From: Dorea sp. AM10-31
GTDB lineage: Bacteria > Bacillota > Clostridia > Lachnospirales > Lachnospiraceae
Length of the DNA stretch: 64,000 nt
Direction: 5' to 3'
Assembly (NCBI RefSeq): GCF_003435815.1
Contig: NZ_QTUV01000005.1
Location: 139,808-203,807 of the forward strand
The notes beneath the pieces were generated by a model. It was not told the origin of the DNA and made no database searches. It saw only the letters and a list, made by a program, of their open reading frames with translations. Both the position numbers and the translations under genes were made by a program. Of this stretch, positions 35,212-44,878 are shown piece by piece. The first letter of the stretch is position 1; each line of letters begins with the position of its first letter.

Positions 35212-35355
35212 TTCTTTTTAACCTCTCTTTTCTCTTGTTACGCGCCGGTATTCCCCTCCCCGGCAGCTGATATAATTGATTTTATCGCTTTAATCCGATA
35301 ATTTCCAACATTGAAAACATATACCAAAAGAAGAAAAACTTATAGGTTAAAATAT

Positions 35356-36057
35356 TTACTTTTTCACACGCAACGTCCGCAGATACACCTTCTGTTCTGG
35401 CGTTATCCGGTAGCTCTCGATCGCTTTCTGGATTGTCTTATTGTGCGTCCACGTATCCATCCGCTTCTCTTCCAGATAAGGAATAATTGCTTCATACTGC
35501 TTCGCCAGCGCAGTTGCAAAATACCAGGCACGCATCATGTTGACATAGTATTCTTCCGACCGGATAGCTGCAACTTTTTCCGGATATTCCAGCTTAAATT
35601 CATCTTCCAGATAATAGCGCATCAGCATATTTATCCCAAAACGGATCGTATAAGTATGCTCCGATTCCATCCAACGGTAAACCTCTTTAATGAATAGATC
35701 CAGATGTTTCTTTACGATTTTCACGGCCAGAAGATCACAGGTCGCCCAGTTATCCACATAGGGAAGAAAACGATCCAGATCTTTTACACATTTTTCGTAA
35801 TTTTTCCCCTGTTCCAGCAGAAGTCCATGTAAATTATTCTCTTCATAATACTGATGTGGCAATACTTCTACGAACTGTTTTGCTTCTTCTGTCTTTCCAT
35901 ACTTTTTTGCAAATGCACGTAGTGCCGGAGTCCTTACTCCGATCACACGCTCCGGATCTACCGTAGGCATCAGTTTCATATGGAAATCCCGATACCCGGT
36001 GTCCTGCATGGCAAAGAGTTCTTTTTGTATATTATCAATTACAGCCTTTTTATTCAT
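35356..36057 (-). CDS. AlkD-like DNA alkylation repair protein
   Basis: A 233-residue HEAT-like repeat protein of the AlkD/AlkC family. AlkD removes 3-methyladenine, 7-methylguanine and bulky adducts without base flipping. Recognisable text includes GVRTPALRAFAKKYGK, FLPYVDNWATCDLLAVK and YVNMMRAWYFATAL. Length is normal. Start follows an AGAGGTGG site. Next gene downstream on the same strand is the POT transporter, with a 144-bp gap, so it is likely a separate unit. Confidence 0.88.
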   Translation of the reverse strand: MNKKAVIDNIQKELFAMQDTGYRDFHMKLMPTVDPERVIGVRTPALRAFAKKYGKTEEAKQFVEVLPHQYYEENNLHGLLLEQGKNYEKCVKDLDRFLPYVDNWATCDLLAVKIVKKHLDLFIKEVYRWMESEHTYTIRFGINMLMRYYLEDEFKLEYPEKVAAIRSEEYYVNMMRAWYFATALAKQYEAIIPYLEEKRMDTWTHNKTIQKAIESYRITPEQKVYLRTLRVKK

Positions 36058-36089
36058 TTTATTTCCACCTCTTATTCATTGCATCTATT

Positions 36090-36578
36090 ATTTTCCACAT
36101 TTTATTTCTTATTTATTTTGTAAGCCTCGATTTTGCTTTGCTCCATGCAGAATAAAGTTTCACAGATTTTCCGTTTACTTTTACCGTTTTATAAGTGCGG
36201 ATTCTTACGTAATATTTCTTCTTTGCTTTTAACTTGAAAATCGCTTTGCTCACTGTTTTATTCTTCGTGATCGTCACGGTCTTTGCACCCTTGAACTTAG
36301 ACGATGTTCCGTACTGCAACTGATATCCGGTCGTCTGTGTCGCCTGTTTTTTCCACTTCACTGTTAGCTTTTTCTTACCTGCTGTCAGTTTGGAAATGCT
36401 TGTTGTCTTCGGAACGATCTTAAATGTCTTCTTCACTGTTCCGCTGTAATTATTCTTCAGTGTGATCATTACAGTATAACTTCCGACATTCTTGCGTCCC
36501 TTCGCATACGCTATGGAATAATCTATTTTTGCAAGTGTCTTGCCTTTGCTGTTCTTTACTGTTACGGATGGTGTTTTC
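36090..36578. repeat. 489-bp direct repeat, copy 1
   Basis: This stretch matches 40612-41100 in the same orientation with about 19 mismatches and no gaps (about 96% identity by eye). It covers the last about 150 codons of the LRR surface gene and 23 bp beyond its stop. Confidence 0.85.
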
Positions 36579-38551
36579 GTCTTGCCGTCATATACATAAC
36601 TATTTCCGGAAAGTTTTACATCTGCAATCTTTGCAATTGTTTTTGTTCCAATCACTTTCTTACATATCTTGCAACGCTCTTCTATCTTACCATCCGTTTT
36701 TAAAGTTGCTTTTGTAAGAATATTTTCTGTCTGATGTCCTCCTGCACACGGATCTTCAGGATCCGGTGTCGGTATGGAACCTGCTTCGTCTGTAATTTTA
36801 TCTGCAAAATCCGGCAGGATTTCCTCTTTAAATTCCTTCAGGAGCGAAGTTTTTACCCGGATGGTCAGATCTTTATGACATCCTTCAAATGCACTGGAAT
36901 AGATTCGCAAATACGGTGGTTGTTCTTCTTTTTCAAATACCACTTCTTTTAAAGCAGAACAATTTCTAAACACTTCATTATTGATAACCTGTATTGTGTC
37001 CGGAAATGTCACTTTTACAAGAGACGAACATTCTTCAAATGCACTGTCGTAAATCGAAGACACCCCTGGCATCTCCACATTCTTTAAAGACTTGCATCCA
37101 TAAAATGCATATTTTCCAATTTCCCGCACTTTTGAAGATAGTTTCACAGTTTCCAGATTTTCACAGTTTGTAAACATCCAGCTGTCAATCTCTTTTACAT
37201 CTCCGCCTATGGTAATAGATTTGACTTTTTCTTTACACTTATCATCTGTTTCATTGCAAAGCGTATTCCATCCAAGCATCCCCTGATCTGTAATAATCGT
37301 AAGCGCCCCTGTTTTTTCATCCAGTTTATAGCCTTTTGTCTCTAGTTCTTCATCACTGTCTTCTGCCCATTTTGCATATAGATTCCGGTCAAAACCATTA
37401 TCCGTACATTTCCTTACCCAGTCATAATTACTGGTATCTTTAATCAGACTGTCATAATATGCCGTCGGTTTATAACACCAGCCAAGGAATGTATATCCCT
37501 TCCTCTTCGGTACATATTTCCCGATATCAAAGAAATTATCACTTTCCTGATCCAGTTCATAAGTGATCTGTCCTTTACCATCGATAGTCCCGCCATTTCC
37601 ATGGAATGTGATGGTATCACCTTCCTCAAAAACCGGATACAGTTCCTCATCACCCCAGTTGTACGTTGCCTTTTCTATATTATTTTCCCAGTCAAATGTA
37701 TAAACCGTGTCACTGCCATCTCGCTTCTTATCTGCGAAATACAATCCTCCGCTCCACTCTTTAAAATGAAATCCGGGTCTTACGATTGCCGGGAGTCTTA
37801 TTTCCTGTTTTTCTCTTTTTATATAATAGCGATCCGGAAAATTTTTAGATTCTTCTTCCGTCACATCTTTATATGTCAGCAGATAATATGGCTCAAAGAA
37901 ACAAAGCGTACAGCCGCTCCATGTATTCTCGACCGTATTTGCGACTGTAAGTCCTGCACTGTCTTTTACTTCACTTACAAAATCAAAGCCGCTCCCCCGG
38001 ATCGCTTCCACAATGCATGGCAAACCTGTCTTGTTTCTGTAGCCTATAGGTGATATTGACATGATATCCATATCCACACTTTTTTTCACGGACTCTGACA
38101 GTGAATTTTCACCCATTTTCCAGATATTATACGTATTCGTAAGCACCGGATCACTTGCATCTGTTATAATCTTGCTTGTATCCAGCTTGCTTCGTACCAG
38201 CTTGGAATCATAGGCACGCAGCTCTTCAAGTTCTAATCTTGCACGTAGCAATGTCAGTGTTACATAAGGAACGCCATCTGTTCTGGTATCATGTGTCACC
38301 TTAAGCTCCGGATCAATATAAAAATATTCATCCGGCATGATCAGATGCTTCGCATTTTCTGAATTATCATCTCCCATCAGATGCCCGATCTTCTCTGCGG
38401 AGATCTCATCTGCCTCCCGGACATTCTGCATCGATGCCTTTTCGTCCGCTTTTACTTCGCTCATTCCTGGCATTAATGACGCCATCATTGTAATTGCAAG
38501 CACACCGCCAAGCACGCATTTGCCTAATCGTTCTATTTGTTTCTTTTTCAT
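36113..38551 (-). CDS. Secreted LRR/InlB_B surface protein with shared C-terminal module
   Basis: An 812-residue secreted protein. The start at ATG 38551 follows GAGG; a TTG six bases earlier is less likely. After the signal peptide (about 1-32) come an unassigned N-terminal region, InlB_B/Flg_new-like repeats (KEWSGGLYFA, FLGWCYKPT, around 255-395), BspA-type LRRs (around 440-590), a short DUF-like segment with CKIC and a C-terminal module of an Ig-like domain plus Fn3 domain (about 640-812). That C-terminal 160 residues is nearly identical to the protein at 40635-44204. No sortase motif or TM anchor is visible; the shared module may itself attach the protein to the wall (inference). Confidence 0.85.
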   Translation of the reverse strand: MKKKQIERLGKCVLGGVLAITMMASLMPGMSEVKADEKASMQNVREADEISAEKIGHLMGDDNSENAKHLIMPDEYFYIDPELKVTHDTRTDGVPYVTLTLLRARLELEELRAYDSKLVRSKLDTSKIITDASDPVLTNTYNIWKMGENSLSESVKKSVDMDIMSISPIGYRNKTGLPCIVEAIRGSGFDFVSEVKDSAGLTVANTVENTWSGCTLCFFEPYYLLTYKDVTEEESKNFPDRYYIKREKQEIRLPAIVRPGFHFKEWSGGLYFADKKRDGSDTVYTFDWENNIEKATYNWGDEELYPVFEEGDTITFHGNGGTIDGKGQITYELDQESDNFFDIGKYVPKRKGYTFLGWCYKPTAYYDSLIKDTSNYDWVRKCTDNGFDRNLYAKWAEDSDEELETKGYKLDEKTGALTIITDQGMLGWNTLCNETDDKCKEKVKSITIGGDVKEIDSWMFTNCENLETVKLSSKVREIGKYAFYGCKSLKNVEMPGVSSIYDSAFEECSSLVKVTFPDTIQVINNEVFRNCSALKEVVFEKEEQPPYLRIYSSAFEGCHKDLTIRVKTSLLKEFKEEILPDFADKITDEAGSIPTPDPEDPCAGGHQTENILTKATLKTDGKIEERCKICKKVIGTKTIAKIADVKLSGNSYVYDGKTKTPSVTVKNSKGKTLAKIDYSIAYAKGRKNVGSYTVMITLKNNYSGTVKKTFKIVPKTTSISKLTAGKKKLTVKWKKQATQTTGYQLQYGTSSKFKGAKTVTITKNKTVSKAIFKLKAKKKYYVRIRTYKTVKVNGKSVKLYSAWSKAKSRLTK

Positions 38552-38771
38552 ACGCAAAACCTCACTTTTTGTTTCTACATAATTTTCCTGTTTTCATTAT
38601 ATCAAGCCGGATTTTTTCTATCTACTGTATTTCCTTTCTGGCAATGCCAATTTGGAAACTATTCTGTTGTAAATAAGATTATCTATTGTATACTGAAAAT
38701 AACTACAATATCAGGAGCTGTATTTCTCGGAAAACAGCAATATAATTATCAATTTATCGGAGGAATCGCAT

Positions 38772-40520
38772 ATGGATTTTAAAGAAAAATTAAACGAATA
38801 CATAGAACAGTTAGGCTGTACTTCCAAAGAGTTGGCGCAGGCAAGCGGACTTTCTGCTGCTACGATCAGCCGCTATCGTTCCGGTGACCGGCTTCCGCAA
38901 TGGGACTCAGAAAATTATAACAAACTGATTGCTGGTCTTTCCGGACTTGCACAGGAAAAATGCATCTCTTCTCTTACAGAGTCTGCCATTTCCGAAACGT
39001 TATCCATATTTTCTGAGAATACATTTGTAGATATCCACCGGTTGCAGACAAATTTTAACTATTTGTTAAATACACTCTCGTTGAATGTATCCGAACTTTC
39101 CCGTGCGCTGAATTATGATGCTTCCTACATTTCACGCATTCGGAATGGACAGCGTAAACCGGCAGATCCACAAGAATTTGCAACAAAAATCACCGACTTT
39201 GTTACGCATAAATATCAGGATGTCTCACAGAAGTCGCAGATAGCCGCTCTGATCGGATGTGATGCAGATGCGTTTAAAGATCCAGACATTTACAGAACTT
39301 CTCTTTTTCACTGGCTGACCGATCAGACGCAGCCTTCGAAGAATTATATGGCAGATTTTCTGAAAAAACTGGAACAGTTTGATCTCAACGAATATATCCG
39401 TGCCATTCATTTTGATGAGATGAAGGTTCCGACTGCACCTTTCCAGTTTCCGACTTCCCGGAGTTATTACGGATTAAAAGAAATGATGGACAGCGAACTC
39501 GCTTTCTTAAAAGCAACCGTGCTTTCAAAATCTGTGGAACCCGTTGCCATGTACAGCGATATGCCTATGGGCGAGATGGCAAAAGATCCGGAATTTCCAA
39601 AAAAATGGATGTTCGGTATGGCAATGATGTTAAAAAAAGGACTGCATCTCAACCAGATCCATAACCTTGACCGTTCCTTTGAAGATATGATGCTTGGTCT
39701 GGAGAGCTGGATTCCAATGTATATGACCGGACAGATTTCTCCTTATTACCTGAAAGGATCGCCCGGAAATATATTTTCTCATTTTTTAAAAGTCTCCGGC
39801 ACTGCTGCGCTCTCCGGCGAAGCAATCTGTGGCTATCACAGCGAAGGGCGCTATTACCTTACAAAAAACAAAGAAGAAGTTGCACATTACCGCAAACGCG
39901 CGGACAGACTTCTCTCCAAGGCATCTCCGCTTATGAAGATCTACCGTCTGGAACAGGCTCAGGACTTCCAGAATTTCCGTCTGCAGAACGCACATACGCA
40001 CGGAGAGCGGCATTATATTCTCTCTTCTCTGTCACTTTACACAATGACAGATGGGCTTCTGGAACAGATTCTGGCTCACAACCAGTTAACACCGGACGAA
40101 CAGGCTCAGATCATAGATTATGTACGATCTTCCAGAGATTTTTCAGAAGAGCTCCTGGCTCACAGCCCGGTTACAGAAGAAATACCACTCCTGACAGAAG
40201 AGGAATTTGCAAAATATCCGATGACTTTATCTCTTTCCGGTATGTTTCTGGAAAAAGATGTCTTTTATACATGGGAAGAATATCAGACTCATCTACATCT
40301 GCTGCAAGAATACCACGAAAAACATCCTCTGTACCACGTAAAGCCAAATTCCTCGCCTGCCTTCCGCAACATTCAGATCTGTATTCTTCGCGGGAAATAT
40401 GTCATGGTATCTAAAGAGAAAGCTCCTTCGATCCATTTTCTCATCCAGCATCCGAAGATGGTAAACGCTTTTGAAAATATGATCATTCCTGTGACAGAAG
40501 AAGAGACAGCCCCTTACTGA
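38772..40520 (+). CDS. Regulator with two XRE-type HTH domains
   Basis: A 582-residue protein beginning with two predicted XRE-type helix-turn-helix units. The first is LAQASGLSAATISRYRSGDRLP (about 20-41); the second is SELSRALNYDASYISRIRNGQRKP (about 97-120). The long remainder is probably a sensor or oligomerisation region with no recognised domain. Length is far above simple XRE repressors. It is divergent from one secreted surface protein and convergent with another, so control of these is plausible but unproven. Start has a CGGAGG site. Confidence 0.8.
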   Translation: MDFKEKLNEYIEQLGCTSKELAQASGLSAATISRYRSGDRLPQWDSENYNKLIAGLSGLAQEKCISSLTESAISETLSIFSENTFVDIHRLQTNFNYLLNTLSLNVSELSRALNYDASYISRIRNGQRKPADPQEFATKITDFVTHKYQDVSQKSQIAALIGCDADAFKDPDIYRTSLFHWLTDQTQPSKNYMADFLKKLEQFDLNEYIRAIHFDEMKVPTAPFQFPTSRSYYGLKEMMDSELAFLKATVLSKSVEPVAMYSDMPMGEMAKDPEFPKKWMFGMAMMLKKGLHLNQIHNLDRSFEDMMLGLESWIPMYMTGQISPYYLKGSPGNIFSHFLKVSGTAALSGEAICGYHSEGRYYLTKNKEEVAHYRKRADRLLSKASPLMKIYRLEQAQDFQNFRLQNAHTHGERHYILSSLSLYTMTDGLLEQILAHNQLTPDEQAQIIDYVRSSRDFSEELLAHSPVTEEIPLLTEEEFAKYPMTLSLSGMFLEKDVFYTWEEYQTHLHLLQEYHEKHPLYHVKPNSSPAFRNIQICILRGKYVMVSKEKAPSIHFLIQHPKMVNAFENMIIPVTEEETAPY

Positions 40521-40574
40521 TTGTGATTTGATTTTTTAACAATTGCCAGTTACAACCGTTTTCCCCAGTCAAAA

Positions 40575-40618
40575 GGAAAATCCTTTTACTTACCCGCAGG
40601 TAAATAAAAGGATTTTCC
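40575..40618. terminator. Bidirectional terminator between regulator and surface gene
   Basis: GGAAAATCCTTTTA-TTACC pairs with GGTAA-TAAAAGGATTTTCC around CGCA. The stem is long and nearly perfect, with A- and T-rich flanks, between convergent stop codons. Confidence 0.8.
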
Positions 40619-41100
40619 ACATTTTATTTCTTATTTATTTTGTAAGCCCCGATTTTGCTTTACTCCATGCGGAATAAAGTTTCACAGATTTTCCATTCAC
40701 TTTCACAGTCTTATAAGTGCGGATTCTTACGTAATATTTCTTCTTTGCTTTTAACTTGGAAATCGCTTTGCTCACTGTTTTATTCTTCGTGATCGTCGCG
40801 GTCTTTGCACCCTTGAACTTAGACGATGTTCCGTACTGCAACTGATATCCGGTCGTCTGTGTCGCCTGTTTTTTCCACTTCACAGTCAGCTTCTTCTTAC
40901 CTGCTGTCAGTTTGGAAATGCTTGTTGTCTTCGGAACGATCTTAAATGTCTTCTTCGCTGTTCCGCTGTAATTATTCTTCAGTGTGATCGTAACGGTATA
41001 ACTTCCGACATTCTTGCGTCCCTTCGCATAAGCTATGGAATAATCTGTTTTTGCAAGTGTCTTGCCTTTGCTGTTCTTTACTGTTACGGATGGTGTTTTC
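40612..41100. repeat. 489-bp direct repeat, copy 2
   Basis: The partner of 36090-36578, same orientation, about 96% identical by eye. It covers the 3' end of the GLUG-domain surface gene. Similarity stops abruptly at 41100. Confidence 0.85.
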
Positions 41101-44100
41101 ACTTTGCCGTTGTAGGTATAAGATGTTGCAGCGATCTTGATACCGGATGCTTTTGGAAGGACTTCAGAAGAAAATACATTTCCACAAACCGAACACTGCT
41201 TTTCAACTTTTCCGTCTTTGGAAGTCGTTGCCTTAATTACTTTTTCCTTCGGTGCATCTGTGGTGCAGTTATCTTCTTCTACCGCCGTACATCTTTCCGT
41301 AGTACAGTGACGTTTATGTTTACCCTCACCGATAAACTCCCAGTCACTCCATGCATGTTCATCACTCTTCGGTATTACGAGCTGTTCCTGTGTGACATTC
41401 TCTTTTCCCTCTTCGTCAAGGAAGAGCTTTTTGCAGCCTTCGCGCTTACATTTCCAGTATTCTTTCTTTCCTTCACTCTGACAGGTCGCCGGATCACCTT
41501 CATAATGTTCCATATCGTGTCCAAGCGCCGGTTTGGTCTGTTCCTTCAGCGTTTCGTTACAGCCTGCGTCTGTACATTTATAAGAGGTAACTCCATTCTC
41601 TGTACAGGTTGCAGCTTTCACAGACTGCTGAAAATGGTGTGGCTTTTTTGCTACGGTAACCTGGAAGCTGCTGCTTAAGTTACCTACCGATATTTTTACT
41701 GTATGTGTGCCGGTTTTGTCCGAAGAAAATGTCGTATCCACATCATATAAGCCGACTGCCATAATAGAAGTACTGCCTCGTTTTAAAGTTACTGTTAAAC
41801 CGTTCAGTCTCAGCTTTTCACCGTAATAATAATCCTTTTTCACACTGTCCGTGTTCAGGATCAGCTCCAGTGGTTTCAGACGAAGTGGATTGCCTGTACT
41901 GCTGTCGTTCGTCAGATAACCTGCGCCTCCGTAACCAATTTTATCACAATTAAAATTCTCTTCTTTACGAACCTGTGGTGCATTTCCCTGCTCTACCTTT
42001 GCAGATGTATTTCCCGTATAATTGGATTCATCCGCATCTGTTCCAGAATAAACAATGCAATTATCCGCTGTCAGACCCGAACTCATTCCTACGAATGTGC
42101 CAAACAATCTGTTGTATGCATAATCTGAAGTCTTCTCTGTTTTCCGGAAGCTCCAGCAATTATTCATTTTAGACTTACTGTATGCACTTCCGATCAGTCC
42201 TCCTGTATAGCTTCCCGGCGATTCCGTATCCGTACACCAGTTTACAATCTCGCCTCCCTCTCGTCCACTATAGGTAAGTGTTCCGCTGTTATCCATATAT
42301 CCAACAAGTCCACCAACGTTACCTTTGACACTTCCATTTGGAGATCCTATATTCATAGCTACATTTCTTGTAATACATCCGGTTATACTGCCACCATTCA
42401 CCATGCCGGCAATACCACCGGCATATACTTTTCCGCTATTTCCCGGTGTAAATATAATCTTACTGTCTACAACTTCACACCTTTCAATTCTTCCACTTTT
42501 GTTTACTTTACCTGCGATAACTCCTATTCTGTAAATACCGCCACTTACACCTTGGGGATTCAGATTTTCATTTTCGATAATCAGATCCTGCACTGCACCG
42601 GAAAGATTGGTAAACATTCCATAAAAGGATATACCTGTTATATCAATATTCGAAAATTTATGTCCGTTTCCAAAAAACTGTCCAGTAAACTCACGAGATA
42701 CCGGATTAAATAATGTCGTTGAAAAATCCAGGTCTGCTTCCAGTGATATTATTGCATTCGAGAATTCTTCGCCCCTTGAAAATTTATCATAGTCATCAAG
42801 CGTTTTAATCACATACGGATACTCCACGGTTCCATATCCACCGGATAATTTCCCCGCTTTAATGGTAAATGTATACGTGTGCAGTTTGATCTTCTGATCT
42901 GAAACAGTACAGTACATATCCACTTTAATCTCTTTGCCTTCTGCCAGATTCTCATTAAATGTAAGTTTATTACCGTCCACCTGAACCTGATTGTCAGATG
43001 TTTCATAACTGTATTTACATACATTTCCGAATATCTTGCTGTACTTGCTTCCAAAATACGCATCCAGGATCTGTTCTGACTCCGGCAGAGAAGCGGAAGA
43101 GCCCGGTTCCACATCCATCTGGCTGTCCTTCAACGTACGGTTCGTTGTACCACCATCTCCCTGATATAACACTTTCTGATTTTCCACCGAACAGAAATGT
43201 TTATTCAGATCATAGAACATCCGGGCTGTCGTTGTTACATTCGTTTCCAGTACCGTCTTTAAATTATTCTTGATCTCGGACTTTGACAACAGGATATCCT
43301 GCCCTACCTGATAGCTGCCCAGATTATTTTGTCTGATATAAGTATTCTGATATAAGATCAGTGCCATATAATAGTAATTTGCCAGACAATAGCTATAATA
43401 CGTCTGCGCTACAAACTGTTTGATCGCATCCGCAATCTGGCTGTCGCTGTAGCCTGCCAGCTTATAATATGCACATAAGATATCAATGACTGATCCCGGA
43501 TTCGTCTTCTCATATTTTCCCTGGATATATTTTCCCATGTTGTTCATCAACGAATAATAATCACCGGTATATTCGATACCTTTCAGTTCATACACTCTGT
43601 CATACGCATTTTTTATAATTTCATCTTTCTTTTCTCCCTGTGATGGGTCTTCCGTATAAGCTGATTTCAGCGTAGTTTCACAGCGTGCGGTTGCTTCCAG
43701 AAACTTATTATAAAATTTAAAATAGTCATTCAGATAGTCCTCATAACTTCGTTTCTGATCTGTCTGATCAATCTTTTTACCAAGAGCTTCAATCTGACCT
43801 TTGATTTCCTCCGTATTCTTCTGCATATCGCTTTCCAGCTTATTCAGGGAAATGCTCTGCTTATCAAGAGAACTCTGGATACTGGCAAGTTCGGATTGTA
43901 CCTCGCTTAAATCCACTTGATTTACAATAACCGTACTTCCCGGCGATTCATTACCGCCAATTCCTAATATCTCTTTTCCGATATTTTTAAACGTACCGAA
44001 AAATGCTTTTCCTGCATCCCAGTCTTCTTTTTTCGCTGTCTCATATGCATTCATTCCGCCGCGGACAACGCAGCCCATTCTCTCAACAATTCCTAAGATG

Positions 44101-44204
44101 TCAAATGCTTCCACCTGCTGCATCTGCGTCACCGGCGCTACGCCCGCCAGCATACACACGATCAGCAGCGTGCTTATAATCCTCTTCCACGCTCGTTTCC
44201 TCAT
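40635..44204 (-). CDS. Secreted GLUG-domain surface protein with shared C-terminal module
   Basis: A 1,189-residue secreted protein. A signal peptide (about 1-33) is followed by a coiled-coil region (about 90-160: LSEVQSELASIQSSLDK...), a long helical part, GLUG-like motifs (GGIAGMVNGGSITGC, GGLVGYMDNSG, GGLIGSAYS; about 590-760), an Ig-like domain (about 830-900), then a Cys/His-rich region with CTENGVTSYKCTDAGCNETL, CKREGCKKLF and CSVCGNVF (about 905-1030) that may bind metal. The last 160 residues are the Ig/Fn3-like module also found at 36113-38551. Start follows AAGGAGG. An adhesin-like role is inferred. Confidence 0.82.
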   Translation of the reverse strand: MRKRAWKRIISTLLIVCMLAGVAPVTQMQQVEAFDILGIVERMGCVVRGGMNAYETAKKEDWDAGKAFFGTFKNIGKEILGIGGNESPGSTVIVNQVDLSEVQSELASIQSSLDKQSISLNKLESDMQKNTEEIKGQIEALGKKIDQTDQKRSYEDYLNDYFKFYNKFLEATARCETTLKSAYTEDPSQGEKKDEIIKNAYDRVYELKGIEYTGDYYSLMNNMGKYIQGKYEKTNPGSVIDILCAYYKLAGYSDSQIADAIKQFVAQTYYSYCLANYYYMALILYQNTYIRQNNLGSYQVGQDILLSKSEIKNNLKTVLETNVTTTARMFYDLNKHFCSVENQKVLYQGDGGTTNRTLKDSQMDVEPGSSASLPESEQILDAYFGSKYSKIFGNVCKYSYETSDNQVQVDGNKLTFNENLAEGKEIKVDMYCTVSDQKIKLHTYTFTIKAGKLSGGYGTVEYPYVIKTLDDYDKFSRGEEFSNAIISLEADLDFSTTLFNPVSREFTGQFFGNGHKFSNIDITGISFYGMFTNLSGAVQDLIIENENLNPQGVSGGIYRIGVIAGKVNKSGRIERCEVVDSKIIFTPGNSGKVYAGGIAGMVNGGSITGCITRNVAMNIGSPNGSVKGNVGGLVGYMDNSGTLTYSGREGGEIVNWCTDTESPGSYTGGLIGSAYSKSKMNNCWSFRKTEKTSDYAYNRLFGTFVGMSSGLTADNCIVYSGTDADESNYTGNTSAKVEQGNAPQVRKEENFNCDKIGYGGAGYLTNDSSTGNPLRLKPLELILNTDSVKKDYYYGEKLRLNGLTVTLKRGSTSIMAVGLYDVDTTFSSDKTGTHTVKISVGNLSSSFQVTVAKKPHHFQQSVKAATCTENGVTSYKCTDAGCNETLKEQTKPALGHDMEHYEGDPATCQSEGKKEYWKCKREGCKKLFLDEEGKENVTQEQLVIPKSDEHAWSDWEFIGEGKHKRHCTTERCTAVEEDNCTTDAPKEKVIKATTSKDGKVEKQCSVCGNVFSSEVLPKASGIKIAATSYTYNGKVKTPSVTVKNSKGKTLAKTDYSIAYAKGRKNVGSYTVTITLKNNYSGTAKKTFKIVPKTTSISKLTAGKKKLTVKWKKQATQTTGYQLQYGTSSKFKGAKTATITKNKTVSKAISKLKAKKKYYVRIRTYKTVKVNGKSVKLYSAWSKAKSGLTK

Positions 44205-44420
44205 AAACTACCTCCTTTGCGTATCAAATCTGATACTTATATAAAGGCAGAAAAAGGAAAATCCTTTCACTTATACGATCAATCATCATTGAAAATTTCT
44301 CAACTTATAACACCACAATACAAAGATATGTAACACAGAGATGCTGTGGATATATAATTTACAAGTTTTATATTATACGTTAAAATATAAACATGATTTT
44401 TAAGAAACGAGGGAAATAGA

Positions 44421-44711
44421 ATGGCAACTACAGAAGAACATTGCACAGGCTGTGAGAACGCCTGTCCGATCAATGCATTAAGCTGTGCAAGGGGACGCGC
44501 TCTTCACGGAATTGCTGAGACAGCAACGAAAGAAACTCTTGTCCGGAAGCTGATCCGCTGTGGCGCACGCGCCGGACAGATAGCAGATGACCTCGACAGC
44601 TGGGGATTGGAAGAAGATATGGTGATCAACGGACTGAACAGCGAACAACAGACACAATTATCCGATGCTCTGGATAAATTAGACGAATTATGGAAGAAGA
44701 ATTTCGGGTAA
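44421..44711 (+). CDS. Small protein with N-terminal CxxCxxxCP motif
   Basis: A 96-residue acidic protein, no signal peptide. The N-terminus reads EHCTGCENACPINALSCARG: four cysteines in CxxCxxxC-x7-C spacing, similar to a half ferredoxin site, so a metal or Fe-S cluster is possible. The rest is helical without recognised domain (LVRKLIRCGARAGQIADDLDSW). It has a GAGGG site, its own AT-rich promoter region and a terminator after it, and the neighbours are unrelated. Function unknown. Confidence 0.75.
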   Translation: MATTEEHCTGCENACPINALSCARGRALHGIAETATKETLVRKLIRCGARAGQIADDLDSWGLEEDMVINGLNSEQQTQLSDALDKLDELWKKNFG

Positions 44712-44768
44712 ATCAGAGAATAAAGAACTTTTCGTTTCCATAGCAAGCGAAAAAATGAAGAAATAAGA

Positions 44769-44814
44769 GAAAAGGCAAGGCACGATTCTTAAGAGTCATG
44801 CCTCGCCTTTTTAT
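44769..44814. terminator. Bidirectional terminator
   Basis: AAAAGGC-AGGCA-GA pairs with TC-TGCCT-GCCTTTTT around TTCTTAAGAG, between the small Cys protein gene and the convergent cstA-like gene. Confidence 0.8.
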
Positions 44815-44878
44815 TTTTTATTTTTTTACCGGAAAGTACATACTTTCCTTAATTTCATTCAATCTCTATGCTCAAACT

